A stretch of DNA of 64,000 bases from Pseudomonadota bacterium. Lineage in GTDB: Bacteria; Pseudomonadota; Gammaproteobacteria; Steroidobacterales; Steroidobacteraceae. The translations under genes were made by a program, and so were the position numbers. This document shows, piece after piece, positions 54,619-64,000 of this stretch (the stretch's first letter is position 1; every line of letters starts with the position of its first letter). Under the pieces are notes generated by a model that worked only from the letters and a program-made list of their open reading frames with translations, was not told the DNA's origin and ran no database searches. The DNA is taken from assembly GCA_026398735.1 (NCBI GenBank), contig JAPLSH010000009.1, positions 1-64,000 of the forward strand, read 5' to 3'.

Positions 54619-54888
54619 GTGGAACATCTGTATTCGCTGTATGATGCGTTGGTCAGCATTCAGGTCCCGCCCGACAAGGCGCGGGCTGTCGTAGATGCAA
54701 TGGAGCGAGACATGCGCGACCAATTGGCCAGCAAATCCGACCTTCATCACGTACGCGAACTTCTGTCGCGTGACATTCAGGCCACGCAAGTACGTATTGA
54801 TCACCAAACCACCGTCATGACGGTGCGCTTGGGCTCGATGATCGGCGCAGGCTTTGTGTTGCTGTATGCCCTGCAAAGGCTTGGCTGA
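54619..54888 (+). CDS. Small coiled-coil membrane-anchored protein
   Basis: An 89-residue protein from a GTG with GGAG 8 bp upstream. The sequence begins with EHLYSLYDALVSIQVPPDKA; a charged helical region (RDMRDQLASKSDLHHVREL) and RIDHQTTVMTVRLG lead into one C-terminal membrane helix (SMIGAGFVLLYALQRL). The layout is that of small CCDC90/DUF1640-like proteins, of unknown function. It lies between guaA and guaB on the opposite strand. Confidence 0.75.
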   Translation: MEHLYSLYDALVSIQVPPDKARAVVDAMERDMRDQLASKSDLHHVRELLSRDIQATQVRIDHQTTVMTVRLGSMIGAGFVLLYALQRLG

Positions 54889-54906
54889 CACCACCACGCC
54901 TGCGCC

Positions 54907-56448
<1,542 letters not shown>

Positions 56449-58701
56449 TCAAAAGCGCCAGGTATAGCCGGCGCGCAGGCTGATCTCGGTCGAAACGGTC
56501 GTAAAGCGGCCGTCCTTGTCCACGTCCTGCAGCCCCTGATTGGCCACCAGGAAGTACTTTTGTCCTGCCCGCGGCACCCAAACCAAGCGGGTCTGCAGGC
56601 CCATCACCTCGGATACGTTGTCGTATTGCACCAGCGTGATCCAGCTGAGGAAGGAATTGAAGGCCACCTCCGCCGTGCCGCTGACAATGCGGGTGGTGAA
56701 GTCCCCACCTGGCAATGAGATGTCGTTGAAGCTGTAGCCGGCCTTGAGGCCCAGGTTGCGTGACGGTCGCCAGGTGATCGCGCCGCCGGCCCCGGTGCGG
56801 TTGCCATCGTAAAAGCTGCCGCCGCGGACCGAGGCGCTTGCGGCCCACTCCCGCTGCGACCCAGTCTCCAAGTCAAACCCATAGTCCGCAAAGCTGTAGC
56901 TGCCGACGTGCACGACAACTCTGCGCTTAGGCTCTTGGTAGATGGTAAACGGCGTACTCAGCTGTTCCTGACTGGACTGGTACACCACGCGCAAGATGTC
57001 GCGGCCGCGTGTTTCGAGTTCCAGAGGACGCACCGAGAGCACCTGCGTCTGCAGACGGCCATCAGTGCCTTCGATGCGCTCGGCATCGACGCCCGCGAAC
57101 CAGCTCTGCAGCACGCGGCCCCGCACCACTCGCGTATAGCCCACATCAACCATGGTGTCTCGTACGCCGCGCCGACTGACAAAGCCCAACGCCGGACGGA
57201 ACTGGCTGCCAATCTCCTTGGTCGAGGCGCCCAGGCGTAGGCCTTCGTTGCCAGGCAGACGCACACCGGCACCCCAGGCGCGTGTACTGCCCGGCAAGCT
57301 GCCGCTGGCCTGCGAATCCTGGAACCAAGCCTCCGCCTCAACACTGCGCCCGCCGGGCAGACGGCTATCGAGATACAGGAAGTCGACGCCATACAACGAC
57401 GCAGCGCTATTGCTACCCGGATCACCCGAGGTTGCGATAAAGCCGACGCTGGATTCATCCAGCACGTCGGCCGACACACGCACCACACCCAAAGTGGCGC
57501 GATCAATATCGCCAACCGGCGTGGCATAGCCATCCTGACGCACAGCCAGCGCGCCGATGCGATAGCGCCCTGCGCGACCGCTGAGCTTTGCACCGGCCTC
57601 CAAGTCTACCGGCAGACCAGCGGATGAAAGACCCAAACGACGCGAGAAGAACGGTCTGCCGCTCTCTTGGCTGGCGCGCGTGGTCGAACGGTTGTTGCCC
57701 AAATAGCCGCCGCTGCCCAAACGGCCGAACTCAAACAGATCGGCATCGTTGAGGAAGAAATCGCGCTTCTCTGGGAAGAACAAGCCAAATCGCGACAGGT
57801 TCACCTGCCGGTCGTCGAGCTCGGTCGCCGAGAAATCAGTGTTGAGGGTGAGCGATGCATTGAGAGAAGGCGTGAGCCGGTAATAGGCGTCGAGCGAGGG
57901 CTCCAACACCGTGGTCTGGGTTGAATTGACCTCGTCGTGAAGATGCCGCGCGCCGGCCGACATCACCACATCAAGGCCCTTGCCTTGATCAACGTCCTTG
58001 ATGCCACGCAATTCACCCAGCACCGCAGGTCCCCAAGCGCGATTGCGCGACGTCCACAGCACTTCTTCGCCCTTGCGGCGAATGGCGCGAGACACATTAA
58101 AACCCCAAGCCTCGCGACTGGCATCGAAGGGCAGCGTCTTAAAGGGGATGGCGATCTCAAGGCTCCAGCCATAGTCGGTCAGCTGCGCGCGCGCGTCCCA
58201 GATCACTGTCCAATCGGAAGTGAAGGAGGTGGCGCCGGTGTAGAGCATGTCGTTGCGCACGCTGTTGAGGTTTGCCTCGAAGCGATAGCCGGTGCGCGAT
58301 GAATCAAACGGATCGAGAATGATGGCAATGCGGTCGTCTTCTGACAGTCGTGACCCTTGGCGCATGATGTTGGCGCTGATGCCCGTGGGTCCGGCGCTGT
58401 CCCAGAAGCGCGCCGCGATATACAGCGCATCGGCATCGTAGGTCACCAGAATCTGGCTGCGCTCGGTGCCCGGCGCACCATCGTTGGGGCGGATCTGGCG
58501 CAGATCGTCAATGTGCGCAGCCTGCTCCCATAACGGCTCGTCAACTCGCCCGTCAATGATCGGGACGACGGTGGTGCGGGTGATCTGCAACTGCGGCCGC
58601 TCGGCAGTCGCCGCGGCTGCGCAGACCGGCACTACCGCCGTCAGCAGCAACGCACAGACCGCAAGACCACCACCACGGGTTGCACTAACAACGCTCAGCA
58701 T
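56449..58701 (-). CDS. CBM9-like/DUF5916 outer-membrane-type protein
   Basis: A 750-residue secreted protein. After a signal peptide (to about residue 30) comes a carbohydrate-binding family 9-like domain: VVPIIDGRVDEPLWEQAA, VTYDADALYIAARFWD and YGWSLEIAIPFKTLPF. The rest is DUF5916, with FFPEKRDFFLNDADLFEFG and many amphipathic strands that end in SLRAGYTWRF with a terminal aromatic, so a C-terminal beta-barrel in the outer membrane is likely. The true ligand is unknown; carbohydrate or glycan binding is inferred only from the N-terminal fold. It is not part of the purine pathway and is divergent from xseA. Confidence 0.88.
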   Translation of the reverse strand: MLSVVSATRGGGLAVCALLLTAVVPVCAAAATAERPQLQITRTTVVPIIDGRVDEPLWEQAAHIDDLRQIRPNDGAPGTERSQILVTYDADALYIAARFWDSAGPTGISANIMRQGSRLSEDDRIAIILDPFDSSRTGYRFEANLNSVRNDMLYTGATSFTSDWTVIWDARAQLTDYGWSLEIAIPFKTLPFDASREAWGFNVSRAIRRKGEEVLWTSRNRAWGPAVLGELRGIKDVDQGKGLDVVMSAGARHLHDEVNSTQTTVLEPSLDAYYRLTPSLNASLTLNTDFSATELDDRQVNLSRFGLFFPEKRDFFLNDADLFEFGRLGSGGYLGNNRSTTRASQESGRPFFSRRLGLSSAGLPVDLEAGAKLSGRAGRYRIGALAVRQDGYATPVGDIDRATLGVVRVSADVLDESSVGFIATSGDPGSNSAASLYGVDFLYLDSRLPGGRSVEAEAWFQDSQASGSLPGSTRAWGAGVRLPGNEGLRLGASTKEIGSQFRPALGFVSRRGVRDTMVDVGYTRVVRGRVLQSWFAGVDAERIEGTDGRLQTQVLSVRPLELETRGRDILRVVYQSSQEQLSTPFTIYQEPKRRVVVHVGSYSFADYGFDLETGSQREWAASASVRGGSFYDGNRTGAGGAITWRPSRNLGLKAGYSFNDISLPGGDFTTRIVSGTAEVAFNSFLSWITLVQYDNVSEVMGLQTRLVWVPRAGQKYFLVANQGLQDVDKDGRFTTVSTEISLRAGYTWRF

Positions 58702-58753
58702 ACCTAAAGCTCCAGATCCAAGATTCGCCTGCGGAGTGTACTAACATCGTCAC

Positions 58754-60103
58754 ATGAACGACCCGGCAAACAGCAAACGCATCTATACCGTTAGCGGGCT
58801 CAACCGCGAGGTGGGACAACTGCTGGCGCACGGCCTGCCACTGCTGTGGGTCGAAGGCGAGATTTCCAATTTCACCGCACCAGCCTCCGGGCACTGGTAC
58901 TTCACCCTCAAGGACCGTGACGCCCAGCTGCGCTGTGCGATGTTCCGGGGTCGCCAGAACGGCACTCGTTTTAAGCCGGCCAACGGGCAGCATGTGGCCG
59001 TGCGCGGTCGGGTCGGTCTGTACGAGCCGCGTGGCGAGTACCAGATGACCGTCGAACTGATGGAAGAGGCCGGCCAAGGCGCATTGCAGCGGGCCTTCGA
59101 ACAACTCAAGCAGCGTTTGGCTGCCGAAGGGCTGTTTGACATCGGGCGCAAACGCCCCCTGCCCACACTGCCACGCCGCATCGTGGTCATCACCTCGGGC
59201 ACCGGCGCTGCGCTGCGCGACATCCTGCATGTGCTGCAGCGGCGTTTCCCGCTGGCGCAGGTGTTGCTGTTGCCTGTGCCTGTGCAAGGCACGGCCGCAG
59301 CACCGGCGATCTGCGCGGCACTCGATAGCCTCAGCACGCGCACCGATTGCCAAGTGGTCATCCTGGCGCGCGGCGGCGGTTCAATCGAAGACCTGTGGGC
59401 GTTCAACGAAGAGACGGTGGCACGGGCCATCCATCGCTGCGCGCTGCCGGTGGTCAGCGGCATCGGCCACGAAACCGATTTCACGATTGCCGACTTTGTG
59501 GCCGATGTGCGTGCGCCCACGCCCTCGGCTGCAGCACAACTGGTCAGCCCAGATCAGCAATCGTTGTTGCAACAGTTGGGCGCGCAATTGGCGCGGCTGC
59601 GACTGGGCATGCAACGCCAGCTATCGCATGCCACGCAGCACCATGCGGCTGCCGCGAGGCGTTTACAGCAGACTCATCCTGGCACGCGCTTGCATCAGCA
59701 GGCGCAGCGCTTGGATGAACTCGAGCAGCGCATGCGTTTGGCATTGGGGCACAGCGTGCGCGAGAGCCAGCAACAGCTGGCTGCTGTCACCGCGCGACTG
59801 CAGCGTGTGAATGCCGGCCAAGTGGTTGCGCAGCTGACCCAGCGCTGCACACAACTGGCACAGCACTTGCGGCGCGGCATGATCGATACGCTCAATCACT
59901 GCAACCAACGCTTGGCACTGGCGCAACGTGCACTGGATGCAGTGAGTCCGTTGGCCGTTTTAGGTCGCGGTTATGCACTGGTTGTCACGCCAGAGGGCCA
60001 GCTGATCAGACAGGCTGTCAGTCTGCACGTTGGTGATGCGCTGGACATCCGCTTGGCCGATGGCCGAGTGCAGGCCATCGTGCACAGCATCAAGGACGCT
60101 TAA
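58754..60103 (+). CDS. xseA: Exodeoxyribonuclease VII large subunit
   Basis: A 449-residue cytosolic subunit of ExoVII, which degrades single-stranded DNA in both directions (EC 3.1.11.6) with the XseB small subunit. The N-terminal OB domain shows YTVSGLNREVGQLL and VEGEISNFTAPASGHWYFTL; the catalytic part has VVITSGTGAALRDILHVLQR, ILARGGGSIEDLWAFN and GIGHETDFTIADFVAD; a long Gln-rich coiled coil follows to the C-terminal VLGRGYALV. xseB is not next to it here. The M23 peptidase starts directly after its stop. Confidence 0.98.
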   Translation: MNDPANSKRIYTVSGLNREVGQLLAHGLPLLWVEGEISNFTAPASGHWYFTLKDRDAQLRCAMFRGRQNGTRFKPANGQHVAVRGRVGLYEPRGEYQMTVELMEEAGQGALQRAFEQLKQRLAAEGLFDIGRKRPLPTLPRRIVVITSGTGAALRDILHVLQRRFPLAQVLLLPVPVQGTAAAPAICAALDSLSTRTDCQVVILARGGGSIEDLWAFNEETVARAIHRCALPVVSGIGHETDFTIADFVADVRAPTPSAAAQLVSPDQQSLLQQLGAQLARLRLGMQRQLSHATQHHAAAARRLQQTHPGTRLHQQAQRLDELEQRMRLALGHSVRESQQQLAAVTARLQRVNAGQVVAQLTQRCTQLAQHLRRGMIDTLNHCNQRLALAQRALDAVSPLAVLGRGYALVVTPEGQLIRQAVSLHVGDALDIRLADGRVQAIVHSIKDA

Positions 60104-60928
60104 ATGCACCTCAAAACACTCTGGGCCGCTCTGGTCTGTGCCTTGCCCGTAAGCGCCGTGTTGGCCGCTCTGCCGCAGCAAAGTCTGGTGCCCGGCGGCG
60201 TTGCAGTGGTCGACGTGGGCGATGCGCAAGCACCAGCACCGGCTGTCACCTTTAACGGCCGGCGTGTACTAACCGTGCGCGACGGAACACGCTGGGTAGC
60301 CGTTGTGGGCATGGCGCTGTCGACCAAGCCCGGCACCGTGCACTTGGATGTGCAGCCGTTGCAGGGTGCACCTCGCAAACTTCCCCTGACCATTGCCGAC
60401 AAGCGCTATGTGGAACAGCGCCTCAAAGTGGCGCCGGGTCAGGTGGATTTAGCACCGGCTGATCTGGCGCGTGTCGAAGTGGAACAAAAACGTATCCGCA
60501 GCTCGCTCGACAGCTTCACCGATACCAAGCCTGTAACGCTGGCACTGCGCTCCCCGGTACAAGGACCGCGCTCCAGCAGCTATGGCCTGCGCCGTGTGTT
60601 CAATGGCCAACCACGTGCACCGCACTCGGGCATGGACATCGCAGCACCCACGGGCACGCCCATCATCGCGCCTGCAGATGGCGTGGTGCTCGATGGTGGT
60701 GAGTTCTTCTTCAACGGTGGCACGTTATTCCTCGACCACGGCAGCGGCTTTGTGACGATGTACTGCCACTTGAGCGCTTGGGATGTGAAGCCCGGTGATG
60801 TGGTCAAGGCCGGCGAGGTGATCGCCAAAGTAGGCGCGACCGGTCGCGTGACCGGCCCTCACCTGCACTTTGGGGTGACGATCAACGGCACCATGGTGGA
60901 TCCGGCGCTGTTCTTGCCAGCGCCGTAA
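60104..60928 (+). CDS. M23 family metallopeptidase
   Basis: A 274-residue periplasmic peptidase. Signal peptide residues 1-21, an N-terminal beta-rich region, and a C-terminal LytM domain with HSGMDIAAPTGTP (first zinc His and Asp), YCHLS and the HLHFG motif near residue 257. Enzymes with these residues intact cleave peptidoglycan cross-links during wall growth. The ATG begins right after the xseA stop, so they are translationally coupled. It is convergent with der, 4 bp apart. Confidence 0.93.
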   Translation: MHLKTLWAALVCALPVSAVLAALPQQSLVPGGVAVVDVGDAQAPAPAVTFNGRRVLTVRDGTRWVAVVGMALSTKPGTVHLDVQPLQGAPRKLPLTIADKRYVEQRLKVAPGQVDLAPADLARVEVEQKRIRSSLDSFTDTKPVTLALRSPVQGPRSSSYGLRRVFNGQPRAPHSGMDIAAPTGTPIIAPADGVVLDGGEFFFNGGTLFLDHGSGFVTMYCHLSAWDVKPGDVVKAGEVIAKVGATGRVTGPHLHFGVTINGTMVDPALFLPAP

Positions 60929-60932
60929 GCCA

Positions 60933-62552
60933 TCAACGCGGGCGCTTACGCGCCGAAGCCTTGCCCGTTGCTGCACTCACGCGAGGTCCGCGCGTGTTGG
61001 CCTTACCACTGCGACTGCTGCCTGGCTTTGCCACTCGCGTTGCATCTGTGGTGCTGCGATTCTTGGGACCGGGCTTGTTGGGCCGCCCAGTCTCAGCAGG
61101 CTTGGCGCCCTTCGCGCCCTTTACACCCTTGACTGTCTTGGCCTTGGCTTTGGCGCGCCCGCCGGTCACGCCGCGCGTGGTCGGACGATCCACCACCTCG
61201 GGTCGCGACGTAGTCTTGCGCAAGGCGCGGCGCCGGTCGTAGGGGTTCTCGTCGGTACGAAACTCCAGCGCGACCGGGTTGGCAAACAGGTCAAAGGCCT
61301 CGCGAAACACGTTCGACAGATACCGCTTGTAGGCATCGGGCACTGCGAAGGTCTGATTGCCATGAATGATGATGCGTGGCGGGTTCTTACCACCCTGATG
61401 CGCATAACGCAGCTTGATGCGACGACCCTGCACCAGCGGCGGCTGATGCGCTTCGATGGCCTTTTCCATGACGCGCGACAATTGAGGCGTGGCCATCTGG
61501 CGCATCGAGGCGTCATAGGCGTGCACTGCAGCGCGTGCCAGCTCACCCACACCGGTGCCATGACGGGCAGAGATGAAATGCACCGGCGCAAACGGCACGA
61601 AATTAAGCCGCAACTTAAGGTCGTTGTGAATAGACTCGCGCTGCGACAACGGAATGCCGTCCCACTTGTTGACGGCAACCAGCAGCGCACGACCGCGTTC
61701 CAGTGCAATGCCCAGCACGCTGGCATCTTGCTCAGCGACCTCGCCGTGCGCATCGAGCACCATCACCACGATATGTGCTGCGGCAATGGCCTGCAGCGTC
61801 TTGGCGACGCTAGCACGCTCGATGGCGTCTTCGACGCGCGCACGGCGACGCACGCCCGCGGTATCGATCAGGGTGAACTTACGGCCATCGCGCTCGAAGG
61901 GGACAAAGATACTGTCGCGCGTAGTGCCGGGCATATCGTTGGCAATCACGCGCTCTTCGCCGATGAGGCGATTCACCAACGTGGACTTGCCCACATTGGG
62001 ACGGCCGATGATGGCGATGCGGATCGAATCATCATCAGGCACTGCGGCATCGGCATCAGGCTCAAGCCCGTCCAACACCAAGTCCATGAGTTCTTTGCAA
62101 CCGATGCCATGCGCAGCAGCAATAGCAAACGGGTCACCACAGCCCAAGCGATGAAACTCTGCGGCGATCACGCCGGGGTCACGACCCTCGGCTTTGTTGA
62201 CGGCCAGAAACACCGGCTTGCCGGCGCGGCGCAACAAGCGCGCCAAAGCCATGTCGTCTGTGGTGAGACCCGCCTGGCCATCTACCACCAGCAACAGATG
62301 ATCGGCCTCGGCAATAGCGCGCTCGGTCTGCTCGCGCATCAAAGCTTCGATGCCGGTGACCGGGCTTTCAACTATACCGCCGGTATCCACCACGATGCAG
62401 GGCACGGGACCCACGCGACCGTAGCCATACTGGCGGTCGCGCGTCACACCGGGTACGTCGGCGACGATGGCGTCGCGGGTGGCAGTCAGCGCGTTGAACA
62501 GCGTCGACTTACCTACATTAGGCCTTCCTACAATGGCAACAATTGGCAGCAT
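60933..62552 (-). CDS. der: GTPase Der (EngA), with long basic tail
   Basis: A 539-residue ribosome-assembly GTPase for the 50S subunit with two tandem G domains. First domain: GRPNVGKST at 9-17 with VDTGG and NKAEG (the usual NKxD is NKAE here). Second: GRPNVGKST near 182 with IDTAGVRRR and NKWD. The KH-like C-terminal domain ends near residue 445 (EFRTDENPYDRR). About 90 further residues rich in Lys, Arg, Ala, Gly and Pro form a low-complexity tail longer than in most homologues. It lies 9 bp downstream of bamB, in the conserved yfgM-bamB-der order. Confidence 0.97.
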   Translation of the reverse strand: MLPIVAIVGRPNVGKSTLFNALTATRDAIVADVPGVTRDRQYGYGRVGPVPCIVVDTGGIVESPVTGIEALMREQTERAIAEADHLLLVVDGQAGLTTDDMALARLLRRAGKPVFLAVNKAEGRDPGVIAAEFHRLGCGDPFAIAAAHGIGCKELMDLVLDGLEPDADAAVPDDDSIRIAIIGRPNVGKSTLVNRLIGEERVIANDMPGTTRDSIFVPFERDGRKFTLIDTAGVRRRARVEDAIERASVAKTLQAIAAAHIVVMVLDAHGEVAEQDASVLGIALERGRALLVAVNKWDGIPLSQRESIHNDLKLRLNFVPFAPVHFISARHGTGVGELARAAVHAYDASMRQMATPQLSRVMEKAIEAHQPPLVQGRRIKLRYAHQGGKNPPRIIIHGNQTFAVPDAYKRYLSNVFREAFDLFANPVALEFRTDENPYDRRRALRKTTSRPEVVDRPTTRGVTGGRAKAKAKTVKGVKGAKGAKPAETGRPNKPGPKNRSTTDATRVAKPGSSRSGKANTRGPRVSAATGKASARKRPR

Positions 62553-62561
62553 GGGTGCGCG

Positions 62562-63740
62562 TCAGCCGCGACGCGATTTGCCAATGCGCCAAGCAGTAAG
62601 CTTGCCCTGGTCATTCATGAACAACACCAGACCGTCAGCCACAGCAGGCGGCGTAGACACCAGCTTGCCGCCACCCTTCACACGGCCTGTTTCTTCGCCA
62701 GTGGCAGTATCAAAGGCATGCACCACGCCGTCAAAATCGGTAACGATAACCACGCCACCGAGCACGACTGGTGCGGATGGACGGCGATTTTTGAGTGTGT
62801 CTTTGCGCCAGATCTCAACACCGGTGCGGCGACCGATCTTGATGATCTGACCATCAGCGTTGCTGACGTACACACCATCGTCATCGACAGCCAGACCGCG
62901 GTAGCTGGACACGTCGCGCGCCCACCATATCTGCCCGCTGTCACGCGCCAAACGCGCGACCTTGCCTTGGAAAGTCACGGCATAGACATCGTCTTCGAGC
63001 GCTTTGATGGTTGAATCCACATCGACCAGACGCTCAAGTTCGGTACGGCCGCTGGGCGGCGACACCGCCACATCCCACACGGTGCTGCCGTCGCGCAGCG
63101 CCACAGCCATCACACGACCGTTATCGAAGCCGGAGATGGCAACATCATCCATCAGCAAAGGTGTAGCCGAGCCACGCAACGACAGCCGCGGCACCTGCTG
63201 TTCGATCTGCCAGATCTGCGTGCCATCGCTGGCGCGCAGCGCATGCAGACGGCCATCAACGGTACGCAGCACGACGTAATCGCCCTTAATGGCTGCGGCC
63301 GACAACATCTCGCTGTTGATGCGTGTCTTCCAACGACGACGACCCGTCTGCGCATCGAGCGCGACCAGATCGCCATGGCTTGCACCCACGACTACCAGAC
63401 CATCGCCGGCACCAGGACCGCCAGACAGCGGCAGGCGCGTATTGATTTGCCACAGCTGCTTGCCGGTCTTGAGTGACAGCGAGCGCACCTGGCCGTTGTG
63501 GCCGGCGATAAACACGCGATCACCGTCGACGGCCACGCCCAGGCCCAGTCGCAGCTTGGGCTTGGCGCCACCGACGCTGGCCGTCCAAGCCTTTTGCAGC
63601 GGCACGGTCTGTTTGATCTTGGTCAGCTTGGCCGGCTTGTCGGCCTTATCGACCGTTTCGCAACCGCCGATCAACGCCAAAGACAGCAGCAGCGCAGCGG
63701 CAAAACCGAAGCGGCTGGAGGGACGAATGCTGTGCATCAT
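62562..63740 (-). CDS. bamB: Outer membrane assembly lipoprotein BamB
   Basis: A 392-residue lipoprotein of the BAM complex that folds beta-barrel proteins into the outer membrane. The signal ends in the lipobox LIGGC near residue 27. The mature part is a beta-propeller with repeated tryptophan and Gly-rich blades: LKTGKQLWQINTRLPL, LDAQTGRRRWKTRIN, VWDVAVSPPSGRTELERL and LARDSGQIWWARDVSSYRG. The start ATG (63740 or 63737) overlaps the stop of the YfgM-like gene, so the two are translationally coupled. Confidence 0.96.
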   Translation of the reverse strand: MMHSIRPSSRFGFAAALLLSLALIGGCETVDKADKPAKLTKIKQTVPLQKAWTASVGGAKPKLRLGLGVAVDGDRVFIAGHNGQVRSLSLKTGKQLWQINTRLPLSGGPGAGDGLVVVGASHGDLVALDAQTGRRRWKTRINSEMLSAAAIKGDYVVLRTVDGRLHALRASDGTQIWQIEQQVPRLSLRGSATPLLMDDVAISGFDNGRVMAVALRDGSTVWDVAVSPPSGRTELERLVDVDSTIKALEDDVYAVTFQGKVARLARDSGQIWWARDVSSYRGLAVDDDGVYVSNADGQIIKIGRRTGVEIWRKDTLKNRRPSAPVVLGGVVIVTDFDGVVHAFDTATGEETGRVKGGGKLVSTPPAVADGLVLFMNDQGKLTAWRIGKSRRG

Positions 63741-64000
63741 GGGGTGGCCTTTGCGGGTGCAGCGGTCGCGGCGGGTGCCGCGGCCACAGCCGACAGATCG
63801 TGAAGCTTAAGAGCCAGCAGGTCTTCACGACCAGCCTGACCACCCAGCGCCGCATCGCTGGCCTGTCGCGAAGCCTGTGCTGCTTGGTACTGAGCCACTG
63901 CGCCAGCCTGGTCACCCTTGGCCAGCAGCACATCGCCCTTTACTTCGGCATAAACGGATTTGAAGGCACCTTCGGGCAACGTGCCCAAGGTGGCCAGCGC
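63737..64000 (-). CDS. YfgM-like tetratricopeptide protein, C-terminal part
   Basis: The last 87 residues of a protein whose gene runs off the window; the frame is open to position 64000. The segment SVYAEVKGDVLLAKGDQAGA and VAQYQAAQASRQ is a TPR-like repeat as in YfgM, the periplasmic chaperone that is attached to the SecYEG translocon, and the end is an Ala/Pro-rich tail. The conserved place before bamB supports the assignment. Confidence 0.88.
   Translation of the reverse strand, partial: ALATLGTLPEGAFKSVYAEVKGDVLLAKGDQAGAVAQYQAAQASRQASDAALGGQAGREDLLALKLHDLSAVAAAPAATAAPAKATP

Overview
This window looks like a chromosomal segment of a GC-rich gammaproteobacterium. The right end shows it best. 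xseA lies divergent from guaB-guaA, and der, bamB and a YfgM-like gene run together, as is typical of Gammaproteobacteria. The rest is rich in secreted enzymes, Tat substrates, TonB receptors and NTF2/SnoaL-like proteins. That reminds me of Steroidobacteraceae/Nevskiales-type organisms that degrade complex organic compounds, but this placement is inference from style, not a database result.

Region 1 (0.3-9.1 kb, mostly + strand): a class II fructose-bisphosphate aldolase, a Tat-signal arylmalonate decarboxylase homologue, NTF2-like secreted proteins, a type B carboxylesterase fused to NTF2-like domains, an alpha/beta hydrolase, a DUF6152 protein with its partner, and a Tat-signal dienelactone hydrolase.

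Region 2 (9.1-27.9 kb, nearly all - strand): two paralogous modules with the order DUF1592 protein, DUF1552 protein, secreted ankyrin protein, at 27.9-22.2 kb and 21.0-15.7 kb. They are separated by a divergent metallo-beta-lactamase-fold gene. The second module continues into a Tat-signal MBL hydrolase, a DUF6152 fusion protein, a tandem NTF2-like protein, an MFS transporter, a carotenoid-oxygenase-family dioxygenase and an FKBP isomerase. I read the block as a cell-envelope catabolic system for an unknown, probably aromatic or polyene-like substrate.

Region 3 (28.3-37 kb, + strand): three glycosyltransferases, a G8-domain/beta-helix protein like eukaryotic cell-surface hyaluronidases, an NTF2-like protein, and a fusion of a TrhO-type tRNA hydroxylase with an RluA-type pseudouridine synthase.

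Region 4 (37-42.4 kb): a large TonB-dependent receptor with a clear terminator, a sorbosone-dehydrogenase-like lipoprotein and a short-chain dehydrogenase.

Region 5 (42.4-53 kb) is bounded and split by three same-orientation copies of the guaA 3' end: the real one at 52.96 kb, a short one at 48.3 kb and a 72-bp one at 42.4 kb. With an integrase remnant and an IS6-family element at 51.7-52.8 kb, this points to one or two genomic islands in guaA. Cargo includes a ModE-like regulator and a TonB receptor whose promoter carries a perfect ModE-type palindrome, an S41 peptidase, a fatty acid desaturase and another DUF6152 pair.

Region 6 (53-64 kb): housekeeping genes guaA, guaB, xseA, an M23 peptidase, der, bamB and a partial YfgM-like gene, with a DUF5916 outer-membrane-type protein between guaB and xseA. 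I saw no rRNA, tRNA or CRISPR array.
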